The notes under the pieces were generated by a model that was not told the origin of the DNA, made no database searches, and saw only the letters and a program-made list of their open reading frames with translations. The position numbers and the translations under genes were made by a program. Shown piece by piece: positions 1-8,059 of a stretch of DNA of 42,337 nt. The stretch's first letter is position 1, and the number at the start of each line of letters is the position of its first letter. The stretch is from a virus: IMG/VR virus record IMGVR_UViG_3300038738_000016, positions 1-42,337 of that record; one strand, 5' to 3'.

Positions 1-228
1 AAGGTACTGGCCGTTCGTACAGCGAATCACGGCCACTTTCTTACCCACGTCTTCCGGGCGCCATGCGGTGGGGTTCAGCCTCACCAGTTCGTTCTCTTCA
101 AGTGGTGCTGGATCCTCGTCCAGTTTGACTGACAGGGGAGACAGCGAAAGAAGGTTACCGAGTTCCACTTTTGTATCCGTTAGCCCATCACGGGCACCTT
201 GAAAAAGCTTCTGTAATGCTGCTTGCAT
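1..228 (-). CDS. XkdR-like (DUF2577) tail protein, 3' end cut by window edge
   Basis: An open frame of 76 codons starts with ATG at 228 and runs off the left edge, so the C-terminus is missing. A GGGGG ribosome site lies 6 nt before the ATG. The protein begins MQAALQKLFQGARDG and continues through a short beta-rich stretch (LSLSPLSVKLDED, then ENELVRL). This shape and its place directly after the XkdQ-like hub gene match DUF2577 proteins (PBSX XkdR), a small baseplate-hub-associated protein of contractile tails. The family call rests on order and style more than on a diagnostic motif. It is the last gene seen of the tail operon; XkdS/T-type wedge genes would be expected beyond the edge. Confidence 0.6.
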   Translation of the reverse strand, partial: MQAALQKLFQGARDGLTDTKVELGNLLSLSPLSVKLDEDPAPLEENELVRLNPTAWRPEDVGKKVAVIRCTNGQYL

Positions 229-231
229 AGG

Positions 232-1185
232 CTACCCCCTCCTTTCCAATTGCAAATCCATTGTGTATTGACCGCCCTTCCAGCGTGCATTGCAGCTGGT
301 GACGATCCAGTCCGTGATGGTCACGTTATCCCTCTCCAAGATTTTGATATGCCAGCCTGCGCGGAGCCGGGCTGCCTGATTGTCTTCGTGCTTAACGGTT
401 ATGGGTCGGGTCTTGGGTATTTTCGACAGGTTCGCCAGCTGTTTTGAAGCGAGAGCATCCAGTCCCTTTTCTTCACCGGCATCGATCACCTTTTTCATTC
501 GTCCGATCTGCTTGATCAGGTTGGCGTTTTCCTTCGTCACGCTGGCAGCTACTTTGTCATCTTTGTACCGTTCCGCTGTAACGACAGTGTACACTTCCTC
601 GATCGACTCGCCCGTTGAGCTGCTTTCGAGCAAGCTTGCCGCGAACATTGGGACTACGCTGTTCCCGCCTTCTGGGAGAACGGTCAGCTTGTCTCGTTCA
701 TGTTGGACGAAATACCTCTTGCCCGTCTTGTCATAAGCCTGCTCTGTCAAAGTCGTGAATAAGGAAGCAAAGGATTGGGAAGCAAGCCGGTCCTTTACTT
801 CAAAGCCAAAGGCCGGACAGCTGAAGTTGATTCCCGTTGCCCGGATAAGTCGCTCCAGCTCCTTACCGGCATCACCATTTAGCTTAATCCGTGACGTTTC
901 GTTCTTCTGTAGGTACCAGCTTAGCTCGTACGCTGTTGCCGATGTGTCGCCGCTCTTATCGTCACGCTCAAAACGGACGATTGGCCCGTGGAAAAACTGC
1001 TGCGACTCTTTGAGCAGATCACCGGAGAATAGCATTAAAAAGCCCGCCGATTCGATAGGCGGGGCATTCAGGACTTGGATATCGCAGTTTTGGGCGATCT
1101 GGCCGCGAGAGGAAGCCCAGGACAACTCCTTCGTCGCTGGCGTCAGATCGATGCGGGTCGACTCTTTACCATAGATGACTTTCAT
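232..1185 (-). CDS. xkdQ: XkdQ-like baseplate hub protein (phage late control D family)
   Basis: This 317-residue protein fits the central hub of a contractile tail (gpD/gp27-like fold; PBSX XkdQ), a ring that joins the tube to the spike. The size is close to XkdQ. Recognisable stretches are an N-terminal beta domain (MKVIYGKESTRIDL), HGPIVRFERDD near residue 67, AYELSWYLQKN near residue 86, and a C-terminal barrel ending TDWIVTSCNARWKGGQYTMDLQLERRG. GAGGTGG precedes the ATG. It sits 12 nt after the XkdP-like gene and just before the DUF2577 gene, the standard PBSX order. No catalytic residues are expected. Confidence 0.8.
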   Translation of the reverse strand: MKVIYGKESTRIDLTPATKELSWASSRGQIAQNCDIQVLNAPPIESAGFLMLFSGDLLKESQQFFHGPIVRFERDDKSGDTSATAYELSWYLQKNETSRIKLNGDAGKELERLIRATGINFSCPAFGFEVKDRLASQSFASLFTTLTEQAYDKTGKRYFVQHERDKLTVLPEGGNSVVPMFAASLLESSSTGESIEEVYTVVTAERYKDDKVAASVTKENANLIKQIGRMKKVIDAGEEKGLDALASKQLANLSKIPKTRPITVKHEDNQAARLRAGWHIKILERDNVTITDWIVTSCNARWKGGQYTMDLQLERRG

Positions 1186-1197
1186 GGAACCACCTCG

Positions 1198-1788
1198 CTA
1201 CGTTCCGATAGCCCGGTTCAGACTGGCTAGTTTTCGGTCAATCCTGTCACGTTGTATAGCTTGAATGTCAGACGCAACTAATGACTGGCTAGCGCTCTTT
1301 TTCGCCTTTTTACCGCTCGTGTTCGGTCGGGCTTTCTGCTGCTTGGCTATCACTTTTTCGGGGCTTAGAAGTTGAGTTTGATTGCTCCAAGTCACAAACT
1401 CTTCTTTTACATATAAAGGCAGTTCAATCGATCCGTGATAATCCACATTCTTGCCTGAAAACCTGCCGTCACATGGTCCAACGAGAACATTCCAAGCCAA
1501 GTTTAGCTCGTCTATTGTAAGCAGAACCTCTGCCCCAGTTAGCCTATCCAGACCGGCCAGCCACGCTCGCGGCCCCTGGTATCCTTCGACCTCGATAAAA
1601 GGCGACTCAAGATTTCCCGGTAAAAAAAACTCAAAGGCTATAGATTTCGGGCGTCGGCCAGATATCCGGTTATTTGTCAGGAGCGTTATGGTTGTCGTGC
1701 TTTCTACTTCATTTCCACAGCCTCGAAACTCCACTTCCCCAGGAGTGACTGGAAAGGTAAGGCGATATTTGCCCTGCAGCCGAATCAT
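1198..1788 (-). CDS. xkdP: XkdP-like tail/baseplate protein without a visible LysM
   Basis: This 196-residue protein sits between tape measure and XkdQ-like hub, the position of XkdP in PBSX. The first 130 residues are a beta-rich domain (IRLQGKYRLTFPVTPGEVEF; then SIAFEFFLPGN and WLAGLDRL), typical of the XkdP N-terminal domain that binds the tube-baseplate junction. Many XkdP relatives end in a LysM peptidoglycan-binding repeat. Here the C-terminus is instead a basic, Lys/Ser-rich linker (SGKKAKKSASQ) and a short charged helix, with no LysM signature. The ATG overlaps the tape-measure stop in ATGA and has GGAGGTG upstream. Role inferred from synteny. Confidence 0.72.
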   Translation of the reverse strand: MIRLQGKYRLTFPVTPGEVEFRGCGNEVESTTTITLLTNNRISGRRPKSIAFEFFLPGNLESPFIEVEGYQGPRAWLAGLDRLTGAEVLLTIDELNLAWNVLVGPCDGRFSGKNVDYHGSIELPLYVKEEFVTWSNQTQLLSPEKVIAKQQKARPNTSGKKAKKSASQSLVASDIQAIQRDRIDRKLASLNRAIGT

Positions 1789-4250
1789 CAGGTCACACCT
1801 CCGCTGGTTTCTAGTGCATCGATGATGAATTTCTCCATCATTTTTTTAAATTGAGCGCTTACTTGTGGGTCCTGCATCATCTTGAGCATGGTTGGAATAT
1901 CTTGAAGTATCCCAGCTGCATGTACCGGTATATTCAGACTCTGAATGTTCACGGATGCCGCCTTTGGTTTCTCTGTGGCTGTTTTTCCCGGCGGTGTGTT
2001 AGGAGCCGGAGGGCCAAACACAACTGGTTTCGGACGTAGCCTTTGTAGCTCCTCCTTTGGGATCGGCTTCATCATCGGTCGTGGGCCTTTCTCATTCAGC
2101 ATTTCTTTTGCCCCATCATAAAGTGCTCCGCCGCCATAAGAACCGCCAATACCCCCGATAATCCCGCCAATTGCTCCGCCTATGGCCGTCCCTAAGAGAG
2201 GGATTACTGATCCGACAAGCGCCCCAGCCGCTGCCCCGGCTGCCGCACCTCCCCAGCCGCCCAAAGCCTCAGCTCCCAAACGGCCGGCAGCATCCAGTTT
2301 GTTGTCAGCTGTAGCGACCTCTGCAACCCCCAAGGCAGTCCCCAGATAGGGCACTTTCCGTATAACGCCACCCGCCTTGCTTACTTCCGGTATGAGTTTG
2401 TTGGCTTTTGAGATATCGCCCAAGGTCTTTTCAAACTTGTAGTCTCGATAGGCAGGGTCTTGCTTCCATGCCGTTCCTTTCCCCAACCCTATGTTTGAAT
2501 AGTCCGGGCCTTTTGTGGGCAAATCGACCGGAGAACTTTGCTTGTTTCCGAATGGATTAATTTTGTCCAGCCAACTCCATCGCTCTTTTCGCCCGGCCTG
2601 TTTCTCAAGCCGCTGCTCCTCCTTTTCCAGCCAGTATTCAGGGGAGCTTTTATCCCGGCCATTCCCGCCCCATGAACGAGGGTTCCACCATCTTCTTCTG
2701 CCTTTCCCGGAGACTTTCTTTCCACCGTCAACGTCGATATCCATGCCACCGACACCACCCGAAACGCCAGCTCTCGCTAAGGCTTTGGCGGCTAACAGTT
2801 GCATAGACGCTGCTCGGATCAGCATGTAGGCTCCAGCAGATATGGCAACGCCAGCACCAACGAATTCAAGGCCATATCGGGCCATGTCCGGCATCGCGTT
2901 AAATTTATCGGTCACCCACTTGGCCGCTTCGGATAAACCTGCTAAAGCAGGGGTAACGTCTTGCGCGATCTTTGCTCCAAGATCAAGAGCGGCCTGCTTT
3001 GCTTCGTTTTGCGCCTTCTGGTATTCAAACAAAGGGTTGCTATCGACGGCAGCTTTGTATGCTTTCTCCAATTCGTTCCCGATTTGCGGCCTTATTTCTC
3101 CTATGGAAAGCTTACCCGCGTACTCCAACAGCGGCGCAAAATGTCTGCCAAGGTCTTCCCCCGGACCAGCACCTAACTCATTAAGAACTTGTCTCTGGAC
3201 GTTCTTATCCTGAATGGTTGCCAGGCTCATCATCATACGCCCCATGGCCGTACGAGAATCATCTTCATTTCCGGAATGGATGAGTTCATTGATAAGAGCA
3301 GCCTCTTTTTCAGCAAGCTTTCTGGCTTCGTCTGCTTCCATCCCCTGCGTTTCATATCCAGTCTTCAAGACATTGGCCAGATCCCCTTGGTTGGTTAATT
3401 TCAGGGTGCTTTCTTTTAGAGCGTCGAGAGCTTTATCGTCTGACCAGATGCCCATCCTGCCAATTTCCCCGACGAGGGCCGCGATCTTTTCAGGGGTATC
3501 CAGGAACTTACCCATCTGTACGGAGTATTCAATCATACTGTCAACAAATTCATCCCTGAAGTCTTTCATATTGTTGGACATATACTGAATGGAATTGCCT
3601 AAACGCTCAGCATCTTTCACACCCGTTTCATTACCCATAACAGCCATGACCTTCAAGTGCTCTTCAGGAGAAAAAGCCGTTGTAACACCGAGCTTAGCTG
3701 CCGTTTCAGCGTACTTGCCGGAAGCATTCGCACCGTTCAGTTTCTCGCTTTTGGAGACGAGTGCCATTGCCTCTGTACGATTAAGAAAAGGATTCTTGAG
3801 AAGCATCTCTTTGGCTTTTTGGTCGAACATTTCCAGCTCTTGCTGTGTCTTACCCTTTGCCGCATATAGGGCTCGTTCTTTAAATGCGGCCTCAATTTCA
3901 CTCATCGCTCCCCCAACATTAGTTCCAATAGATAAGCCAACAGCCAAGCCTCCAAGCCCCATTAATTTTTCGCGAAGGTCGGCTATGTCCTGGCTGGCCC
4001 TATCATCGAGCTCGACACGCGGCTTTTCTTTCATGCTCCCAAGCCGATTTAAGTCTTGGCGAATTTCTTGAATTTCTCGCTGAATCCGACTCGAGTCACG
4101 TTGGAAACCTCTTGCTGATCGATTAAAGCCGCGCTCAATCCCTCCAAAAGAGCGTTCCGTTTGATTGACGTCTCGCCTGATCTTCACCAGCTCTGGGGTT
4201 ATTCGGTCCTTTGCTTCTAATATCGCAGTAACCCGTGCCAAAGGTATCAC
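1788..4250 (-). CDS. xkdO: Tail tape measure protein (XkdO-like)
   Basis: At 820 residues this is the longest gene of the tail block. It shows the tape-measure pattern: charged helical N-terminus (residues 1-100, AILEAKDRITPELVKIRRDVNQ), long helical body, and a Gly/Ala-rich hydrophobic segment near residues 663-715 (AAAGAAAGALVGSVIPLL, then GGAIGGIIGGIGG) that can insert in a membrane. It sets tail length and helps DNA entry. PBSX XkdO is about 1,300 residues, so this tail should be clearly shorter. No peptidase or lysozyme domain is visible. The start is GTG at 4250; a TTG at 4241 with AGGTGAT before it is an equally good start. Confidence 0.85.
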   Translation of the reverse strand: MIPLARVTAILEAKDRITPELVKIRRDVNQTERSFGGIERGFNRSARGFQRDSSRIQREIQEIRQDLNRLGSMKEKPRVELDDRASQDIADLREKLMGLGGLAVGLSIGTNVGGAMSEIEAAFKERALYAAKGKTQQELEMFDQKAKEMLLKNPFLNRTEAMALVSKSEKLNGANASGKYAETAAKLGVTTAFSPEEHLKVMAVMGNETGVKDAERLGNSIQYMSNNMKDFRDEFVDSMIEYSVQMGKFLDTPEKIAALVGEIGRMGIWSDDKALDALKESTLKLTNQGDLANVLKTGYETQGMEADEARKLAEKEAALINELIHSGNEDDSRTAMGRMMMSLATIQDKNVQRQVLNELGAGPGEDLGRHFAPLLEYAGKLSIGEIRPQIGNELEKAYKAAVDSNPLFEYQKAQNEAKQAALDLGAKIAQDVTPALAGLSEAAKWVTDKFNAMPDMARYGLEFVGAGVAISAGAYMLIRAASMQLLAAKALARAGVSGGVGGMDIDVDGGKKVSGKGRRRWWNPRSWGGNGRDKSSPEYWLEKEEQRLEKQAGRKERWSWLDKINPFGNKQSSPVDLPTKGPDYSNIGLGKGTAWKQDPAYRDYKFEKTLGDISKANKLIPEVSKAGGVIRKVPYLGTALGVAEVATADNKLDAAGRLGAEALGGWGGAAAGAAAGALVGSVIPLLGTAIGGAIGGIIGGIGGSYGGGALYDGAKEMLNEKGPRPMMKPIPKEELQRLRPKPVVFGPPAPNTPPGKTATEKPKAASVNIQSLNIPVHAAGILQDIPTMLKMMQDPQVSAQFKKMMEKFIIDALETSGGVT

Positions 4251-4306
4251 CTACCTCTCATCCAATTGTGGTAATATATCCCTATACGAAAATAGGAGGG
4301 TCACTT

Positions 4307-4531
4307 ATGGAATTCCTCAAAATCATTCCTATGGCTCTATTCGGGATATTCCGTGTCCTTGTCAAATTCTTTCTATTCGTGGGTGTTTTAATTTTAATTG
4401 GTGTCCCCGCTTTCTTACTCTGTTGGATTCCGCAGGTTTTGTGGGACTGGGGGCCAGGTCCAAGTTTGGGCCTTACCTACGGCATCTGTCTGCTTACGTA
4501 CATCGGTTATCGAATGAACAGAGGATACTAA
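4307..4531 (+). CDS. Small membrane protein, moron-type gene on the opposite strand
   Basis: A 74-residue protein lies on the plus strand inside the minus-strand tail operon, between the tape measure and the tail chaperone. ATG at 4307 is preceded by GGAGGG with good spacing. The sequence shows one long hydrophobic segment (LVKFFLFVGVLILIGVPAFLL, residues about 17-40) and a second weaker one near the C-terminus (LGLTYGICLLTYIGY), so a two-helix membrane protein is likely. No signal-peptidase motif or known family is recognised. Its orientation matches the repressor and integrase genes, so it is probably expressed in the lysogen. It could be a superinfection-exclusion or other conversion protein; a holin is less likely because it is away from any lysin and faces the wrong way. 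Function unknown. Confidence 0.62.
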   Translation: MEFLKIIPMALFGIFRVLVKFFLFVGVLILIGVPAFLLCWIPQVLWDWGPGPSLGLTYGICLLTYIGYRMNRGY

Positions 4532-4534
4532 CCC

Positions 4535-4562
4535 TCTCCCCGACCAGCAGACGTCCGGGAGA
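4535..4562. terminator. Hairpin between the small membrane gene and the tail operon
   Basis: TCTCCC-C-GAC pairs with GTC-C-GGGAGA (one internal mismatch, 8-nt loop), 4 nt after the plus-strand stop codon. The nearest T-run on the plus strand (TTTTT at 4577-4581) is about 15 nt further on, so this is a weak intrinsic terminator. It also lies just downstream of the minus-strand frameshift product, with which the transcripts converge. Confidence 0.35.
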
Positions 4563-4573
4563 AGGGGAGAAAT

Positions 4574-4738
4574 CTATTTTTCTGATCTCTCCACTTCGAT
4601 CTCTTGGCAGGCAAAAATGAAAAGCTTTTGTTTGTACGGGTCCACTTCATAATCAAGTAAATCCGACGGCTTTCCCCGGCCATTTAAAAAAGCTTGGCAC
4701 ATATGCCAGGCTTCGCCGTCGGTCATGATTAGTTTTTT
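4574..4738 (-). CDS. -1 frame extension of the tail assembly chaperone
   Basis: After the slippery A AAA AAC, the -1 frame stays open for 52 codons, starting LIMTDGEAWHMCQAFLNGRG and ending EIEVERSEK before TAG at 4574-4576. Read with the upstream gene it gives a fusion of about 178 residues. The extension has sensible composition (amphipathic helix, KPSDLLDYEVDPYKQ, then KLFIFACQE). It has an internal ATG but no ribosome site of its own, which favours frameshift expression. Long tail chaperone isoforms (gpGT type) bind the tape measure, and the tape-measure gene is next downstream. Confidence 0.72.
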   Translation of the reverse strand, partial: KKLIMTDGEAWHMCQAFLNGRGKPSDLLDYEVDPYKQKLFIFACQEIEVERSEK

Positions 4739-5109
4739 GCCTCGTCCACCGCTTCTCTTTCCGATTGATCTGCGTTCACACGTCTCACTGCATCAAGGAG
4801 CTTGCTGTATCCATCTAGGTTGTGCTCAAAGAGTTTGGCAGGCAACTCGTACTTAGTATGGACTCCATATGCCTCTTTCAAGGAATTGTCGTTCCACGGA
4901 AAGTCATGCTCTGTTGCTTTAACGATACGAGCATCATTAAAGCGATGCCAGTCAAACTTTTCTCCTTTATCGGCTTGATTTTCGCAAGCACGAATTTCCG
5001 TAAGGCTCAACTGCCGAACTCTCCACGTATCCCCGTCGATTTCAACTGTAATCTCTTTACGAACTACATCCTGGCTGGCCTTTGCTAAAAATTTCTCCAA
5101 TTTACTCAT
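4729..5109 (-). CDS. xkdN: Tail assembly chaperone, XkdN-like (zero-frame product)
   Basis: This 126-residue protein is the G-like short form of the tail assembly chaperone. It coats the tape measure while the tube polymerises and is not part of the finished virion. Typical features are the DGDTWRVRQLSLTEIRACENQA segment common to XkdN proteins, small acidic/helical composition, and position between tube and tape-measure genes. The frame ends DEAKN at TAA 4729-4731, directly after a slippery sequence. The start ATG is 2 nt after the tube gene stop, so translation is probably coupled. Confidence 0.8.
   Translation of the reverse strand: MSKLEKFLAKASQDVVRKEITVEIDGDTWRVRQLSLTEIRACENQADKGEKFDWHRFNDARIVKATEHDFPWNDNSLKEAYGVHTKYELPAKLFEHNLDGYSKLLDAVRRVNADQSEREAVDEAKN
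4732..4738 (-). promoter_or_regulatory. -1 ribosomal frameshift site A AAA AAC
   Basis: In the zero frame the codons are GCA AAA AAC TAA, so the canonical slippery heptamer A AAA AAC sits directly before the stop codon. Slippage to AAA AAA moves the ribosome into the 52-codon extension. A short stem TGGCA-TATG-TGCCA follows about 30 nt downstream. Programmed frameshifts at this gene are known across long-tailed phages, including PBSX-type myoviruses. Confidence 0.75.
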
Positions 5110-5111
5110 TC

Positions 5112-5567
5112 TTAATCCTCCTCGTATTCAGGCAATTTATTGATAAACACTGGTTCGTCACTGGACATTCCCTTCAATTCGAACGTGGCGATATCATTTC
5201 CCTCGGCTTTTGCTGCCCACAGTATGATTTCCTCGGGGTTAAGGACAATATTTGTAAGCTTCACCCGCTCAATGTTGCCTGCTTCCTTATCCCATTGCTC
5301 ACCAATCATCATCGGAATCACCGGCGTCTTTCCTTTGTGGAGCTGACTCACGACGTAATATTTCAGATCGGCGTTGACCGAGGAAACTCTGATTGTCACT
5401 TCGACGTGCGCCTCGTCAATCGATTGCGTTTTCCCCTTTTGCAGCCGGTTTACATCCACATACGAGAATTTGGAAACAAAAGATGCCTCTTGGACAGCGA
5501 GAAAAACATCTCCGTTTTCATCATAAAGCTGGTTATTTTTGAGTTTTATATCTCTCGCTCTTGCCAT
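5112..5567 (-). CDS. xkdM: Tail tube protein (XkdM-like, DUF2001)
   Basis: This 151-residue protein is the inner tube of the contractile tail. It follows the sheath gene directly, and its composition (DIKLKNNQLYDENGDVFL at the start; HVEVTIRVSSVN; beta-rich throughout; acidic end LPEYEED) fits the XkdM family, which is about 145 residues in PBSX. The frame is open further upstream, but GGGGGGTGG lies 7 nt before the ATG of MARARDIKLKN, so the start is placed at 5567 just after the sheath stop at 5570. Confidence 0.85.
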   Translation of the reverse strand: MARARDIKLKNNQLYDENGDVFLAVQEASFVSKFSYVDVNRLQKGKTQSIDEAHVEVTIRVSSVNADLKYYVVSQLHKGKTPVIPMMIGEQWDKEAGNIERVKLTNIVLNPEEIILWAAKAEGNDIATFELKGMSSDEPVFINKLPEYEED

Positions 5568-5569
5568 CG

Positions 5570-6904
5570 TTATTCCACCCCCCATTCGATATCAAAGTAC
5601 TCGACTGCATCCAACGGTTTCGCGCCAAGATAAAACTTGCGCCGATCCCCTTCGCCGCCGCGATCCTCAAACACCCAGCCCGCGTCAATGGCCCCCTGTC
5701 GCTCCCTTTCTGCCAAATAGGTATCTGCAGCTCCAACAAAAACAGCGCCGCCTAAGTCGTTGTTATTGAGCCTGCCCTTGTACTTTTTGGCTACCGTCAT
5801 CAGGTCGTTGACGATTTGATCCAGCGTCATGGAAACTCGGATTTTCCCGTAGTCCTCGCGATCTTTCGGGCCGAGTACAGACAGCGTATTGACCGCGCTT
5901 TCGATGATGTAGACGTCACCGTCCCGGGTGGCAATCAAAGTGCCGGTACTAAGCGCGTTCAGGATCTCCGTGTAACCCCAATCCTTCAAAGCTTTTTTCA
6001 AAGGGACAACAACCGCTGTCAATGACTCGTGCGCAGGTGTCGCCGCGATCATCCCGGCTACCCATGCTGCCCACGCCAGACTGTCGTACGTCTTGCCATT
6101 GTTATGCTGGCCCGCGATGGCACAGTTTACAACGTACCGTGCGTTTTGCGCGACGGAGCGCTCCACGTGTTTGTCCATGTTTTCGTCATCGTTACTGTTC
6201 CCGCCGATGACCAGCGTGCTGAGCTTTTTGTTTTTCGTCCGGCGATCAGTCATGAACTGTTTGGCTGCAGCTTGGATAGCTGGATCGTCGAACGGCAAGT
6301 ACATCGCGTCGAAGTCGGCGCCAGATACGGTAAGAAACAGCTTTGTACTATCTGTGGAAGTCAACGGAGCCGTACCGCTCGTCCCGCCTTCCAGCGCTGT
6401 TTCGTCCAGGTCGGTAACAGCTGTTGTTCCGAGGCGAGTTACACGCACGTAAATAGATTGAGCCGTCTTTTTCACCAACTCGTCGGCATCTGTAAAGGAA
6501 AATTTCTCAGTCCTGATAGGGCCGGTTACCTGCAGCTCCTTCTTACCTGGTTCAGCTGTAGACGGCGCAATGGAGATTTTCAAATCGTTCCCACGGAGGC
6601 CAGGGTACAGTGCCTCTACTTTGATCGAATCCATCTGCGTGTAGGACGCTTTCGCAGCGCTACCATTGGTCATCCGGTAGCCGAGGACGGTTGCACCGCC
6701 TTCCGCTGCCAATTCGATAACATCCACTTCTCCGAATGTCTCCGTAATCCGCTCGTCGTAGCCGGTCATTTTGACCATCGTGTCGGGGGCACCCCATTCA
6801 GCCTGATAAGGCACCAGAACAACACCGCTTTTTGGAAGGACACGCTCTTTTGCCTTTGCAATCAGCTCCACCCTTGCACCGGGTCTTTCACGCATGATCG
6901 TCAC
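5570..6904 (-). CDS. xkdK: Contractile tail sheath protein (XkdK-like)
   Basis: This 444-residue protein has the pattern of phage sheath subunits: an N-terminal strand region (SGVVLVPYQAEWGAPDTMV), an inserted beta domain (LYPGLRGNDLKISIAP and IYVRVTRLGTTAVTDL), then the conserved C-terminal core with the Asn/Gly-rich AGMIAATPAHESLT and KIRVSMTLDQIVNDLM, ending in a strand that hooks onto neighbouring subunits. XkdK is of similar size. GTG at 6904 overlaps the stop of the preceding small gene and has AGGGGTG upstream. The sheath shows that this is a myovirus, not a siphovirus with HK97-like head genes. Confidence 0.92.
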   Translation of the reverse strand: MTIMRERPGARVELIAKAKERVLPKSGVVLVPYQAEWGAPDTMVKMTGYDERITETFGEVDVIELAAEGGATVLGYRMTNGSAAKASYTQMDSIKVEALYPGLRGNDLKISIAPSTAEPGKKELQVTGPIRTEKFSFTDADELVKKTAQSIYVRVTRLGTTAVTDLDETALEGGTSGTAPLTSTDSTKLFLTVSGADFDAMYLPFDDPAIQAAAKQFMTDRRTKNKKLSTLVIGGNSNDDENMDKHVERSVAQNARYVVNCAIAGQHNNGKTYDSLAWAAWVAGMIAATPAHESLTAVVVPLKKALKDWGYTEILNALSTGTLIATRDGDVYIIESAVNTLSVLGPKDREDYGKIRVSMTLDQIVNDLMTVAKKYKGRLNNNDLGGAVFVGAADTYLAERERQGAIDAGWVFEDRGGEGDRRKFYLGAKPLDAVEYFDIEWGVE

Positions 6905-7113
6905 AGTCTTTCACCCCTGTATGCTTTGATTTTTGATCGGACTTCAGATTCCCTAATCAAATCCGTGTCCCTCAAATGAAAGAGAGCGCCTGCAATCTCG
7001 AACCGTTCGGCCCCGAGGTAAGCTGCGCTCTCGATCCATTCTTGTTTTGTTTTTTGGCTCTCGCTCCTGAGGGGCTGCCCATCTGATACCTCTTTTTTTT
7101 TTCGCACAGCCAC
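6901..7113 (-). CDS. Small phage protein upstream of sheath (YkzL position)
   Basis: This 70-residue charged protein lies between tail terminator and sheath, where PBSX has the small ykzL gene. GTG at 7113 is preferred because GGAGG is 7 nt upstream; the ATG at 7119 would abut the ribosome site. The C-terminal half (EWIESAAYLGAERFEIAGALFHL followed by KIKAY) looks like a short helical domain also seen in related phage proteins of unknown function. Codons near the start contain a run of ten A residues (RKKKE), a possible slippage site. Function unknown; translational overlap ties it to the sheath gene. Confidence 0.7.
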   Translation of the reverse strand: MAVRKKKEVSDGQPLRSESQKTKQEWIESAAYLGAERFEIAGALFHLRDTDLIRESEVRSKIKAYRGERL

Positions 7114-7115
7114 GA

Positions 7116-7562
7116 TCATCCCTCCATTTCTACTTCAAATGTGTTGATCTTCGTTACCTCTGGTTTCGGTATGGATACCCGATACTCAAAACGGAATGTG
7201 ATTTCGGTCCGGTCTTTCTTTTCGGAGTCGATTTCCAAAGTCTCGTTATCGATATCGATGTATAGAGCCTCCGCCGTTCCCCGGAAGCTGTATTTTTCTC
7301 TCCGAAGCAGGCTTCGAAACGGCTCCGAGGATATAGGTTGATAAATGCCCTTCACTTTCGGGTGGTGCAACACAATACCAGCATCTGCTAGAATCTTGTA
7401 ACTGGTTAGGGTGTTCCCTCTCTCCGTAACCGCTTGAGTCTGGATAAAGGCGCACGGCGGTTTAAAGTTCCCTGCCAGCCATTCCTCCAAGTCAGTAATG
7501 ATGGTTATGGATGGGTAGGCTGCATGGACCAATTGAACCACGGTCAATAATTCTTTTTCCAT
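7116..7562 (-). CDS. Tail terminator / head-tail joining protein (DUF6838-like)
   Basis: This 148-residue protein occupies the tail-terminator slot (PBSX XkdJ region) between the gp10-like gene and the sheath. It starts MEKELLTVVQLVHAAYPSI and continues with FIQTQAVTERGNTLTSY and YRVSIPKPEVTKINTFEVEM. The alternating helix-strand pattern fits the terminator fold that caps the tail tube and joins it to the head. The ATG overlaps the upstream stop (TAATG). The family name is from memory; the positional argument is stronger. Confidence 0.7.
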   Translation of the reverse strand: MEKELLTVVQLVHAAYPSITIITDLEEWLAGNFKPPCAFIQTQAVTERGNTLTSYKILADAGIVLHHPKVKGIYQPISSEPFRSLLRREKYSFRGTAEALYIDIDNETLEIDSEKKDRTEITFRFEYRVSIPKPEVTKINTFEVEMEG

Positions 7563-8059
7563 TAACCTAGCACCTTCTTCAATTCTTTTTCGAATAGCCG
7601 GTCAATCAGTGCCACCATTCCACCCTGAAACCCTTCCAGCGCGATATCGATGTAGTGACGACCGATGAACGTCCGTGGCTTCATGATCACACCGCGCTTT
7701 ACGCCGATTGCTTTTCCATAGCCTTCGTAGACAAACTTGGAACCGGAAAAGTACCCAGGTACAAAGTGCGGCTCCTTGATCTCGTATCCTTCATCGAGAA
7801 ACCGAGCAACATACCACCAGGAGCCCACTTCCAGCGTGAACGTATTTCGATCCTTGTCCAGCTTCCATACGTTTCCGCGCTTCCCTTTCATGAAAGATTG
7901 CCAAGTCTTTTTGCTGTCCGTCAAACCTTGTCTTTTCAATTCGTCGCGGATCATTTTCAGGAAGGTAATCCCTATTCTCTGCATGATCCTTTTTTCGATC
8001 TTTTCGAGTTCCCTTTCTGACAACCGTTTCAAGAGCGCCCCATACTTATCAAAATCCAT
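7562..8059 (-). CDS. HK97 gp10-like head-tail protein
   Basis: This 165-residue protein resembles the HK97 gp10 / SPP1 gp17-like family that works at the head-tail interface. It has a basic helical N-terminus (LSERELEKIEKRIMQRIG), a beta region WWYVARFLDEGYEIKEPHFVPGYF with the invariant R-x-L-x-E-G-Y pattern, and a C-terminal helix after RTFIGRHYID. It begins at ATG 8059, overlapping the stop of the adaptor gene in ATGA; a GTG one codon earlier is possible. Confidence 0.78.
   Translation of the reverse strand: MDFDKYGALLKRLSERELEKIEKRIMQRIGITFLKMIRDELKRQGLTDSKKTWQSFMKGKRGNVWKLDKDRNTFTLEVGSWWYVARFLDEGYEIKEPHFVPGYFSGSKFVYEGYGKAIGVKRGVIMKPRTFIGRHYIDIALEGFQGGMVALIDRLFEKELKKVLG

Noticed and set aside
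7091-7102. Ten-A run in the small gene before the sheath as a slippage site
   Set aside because: It could slip, but no extended frame of interest results in either direction.
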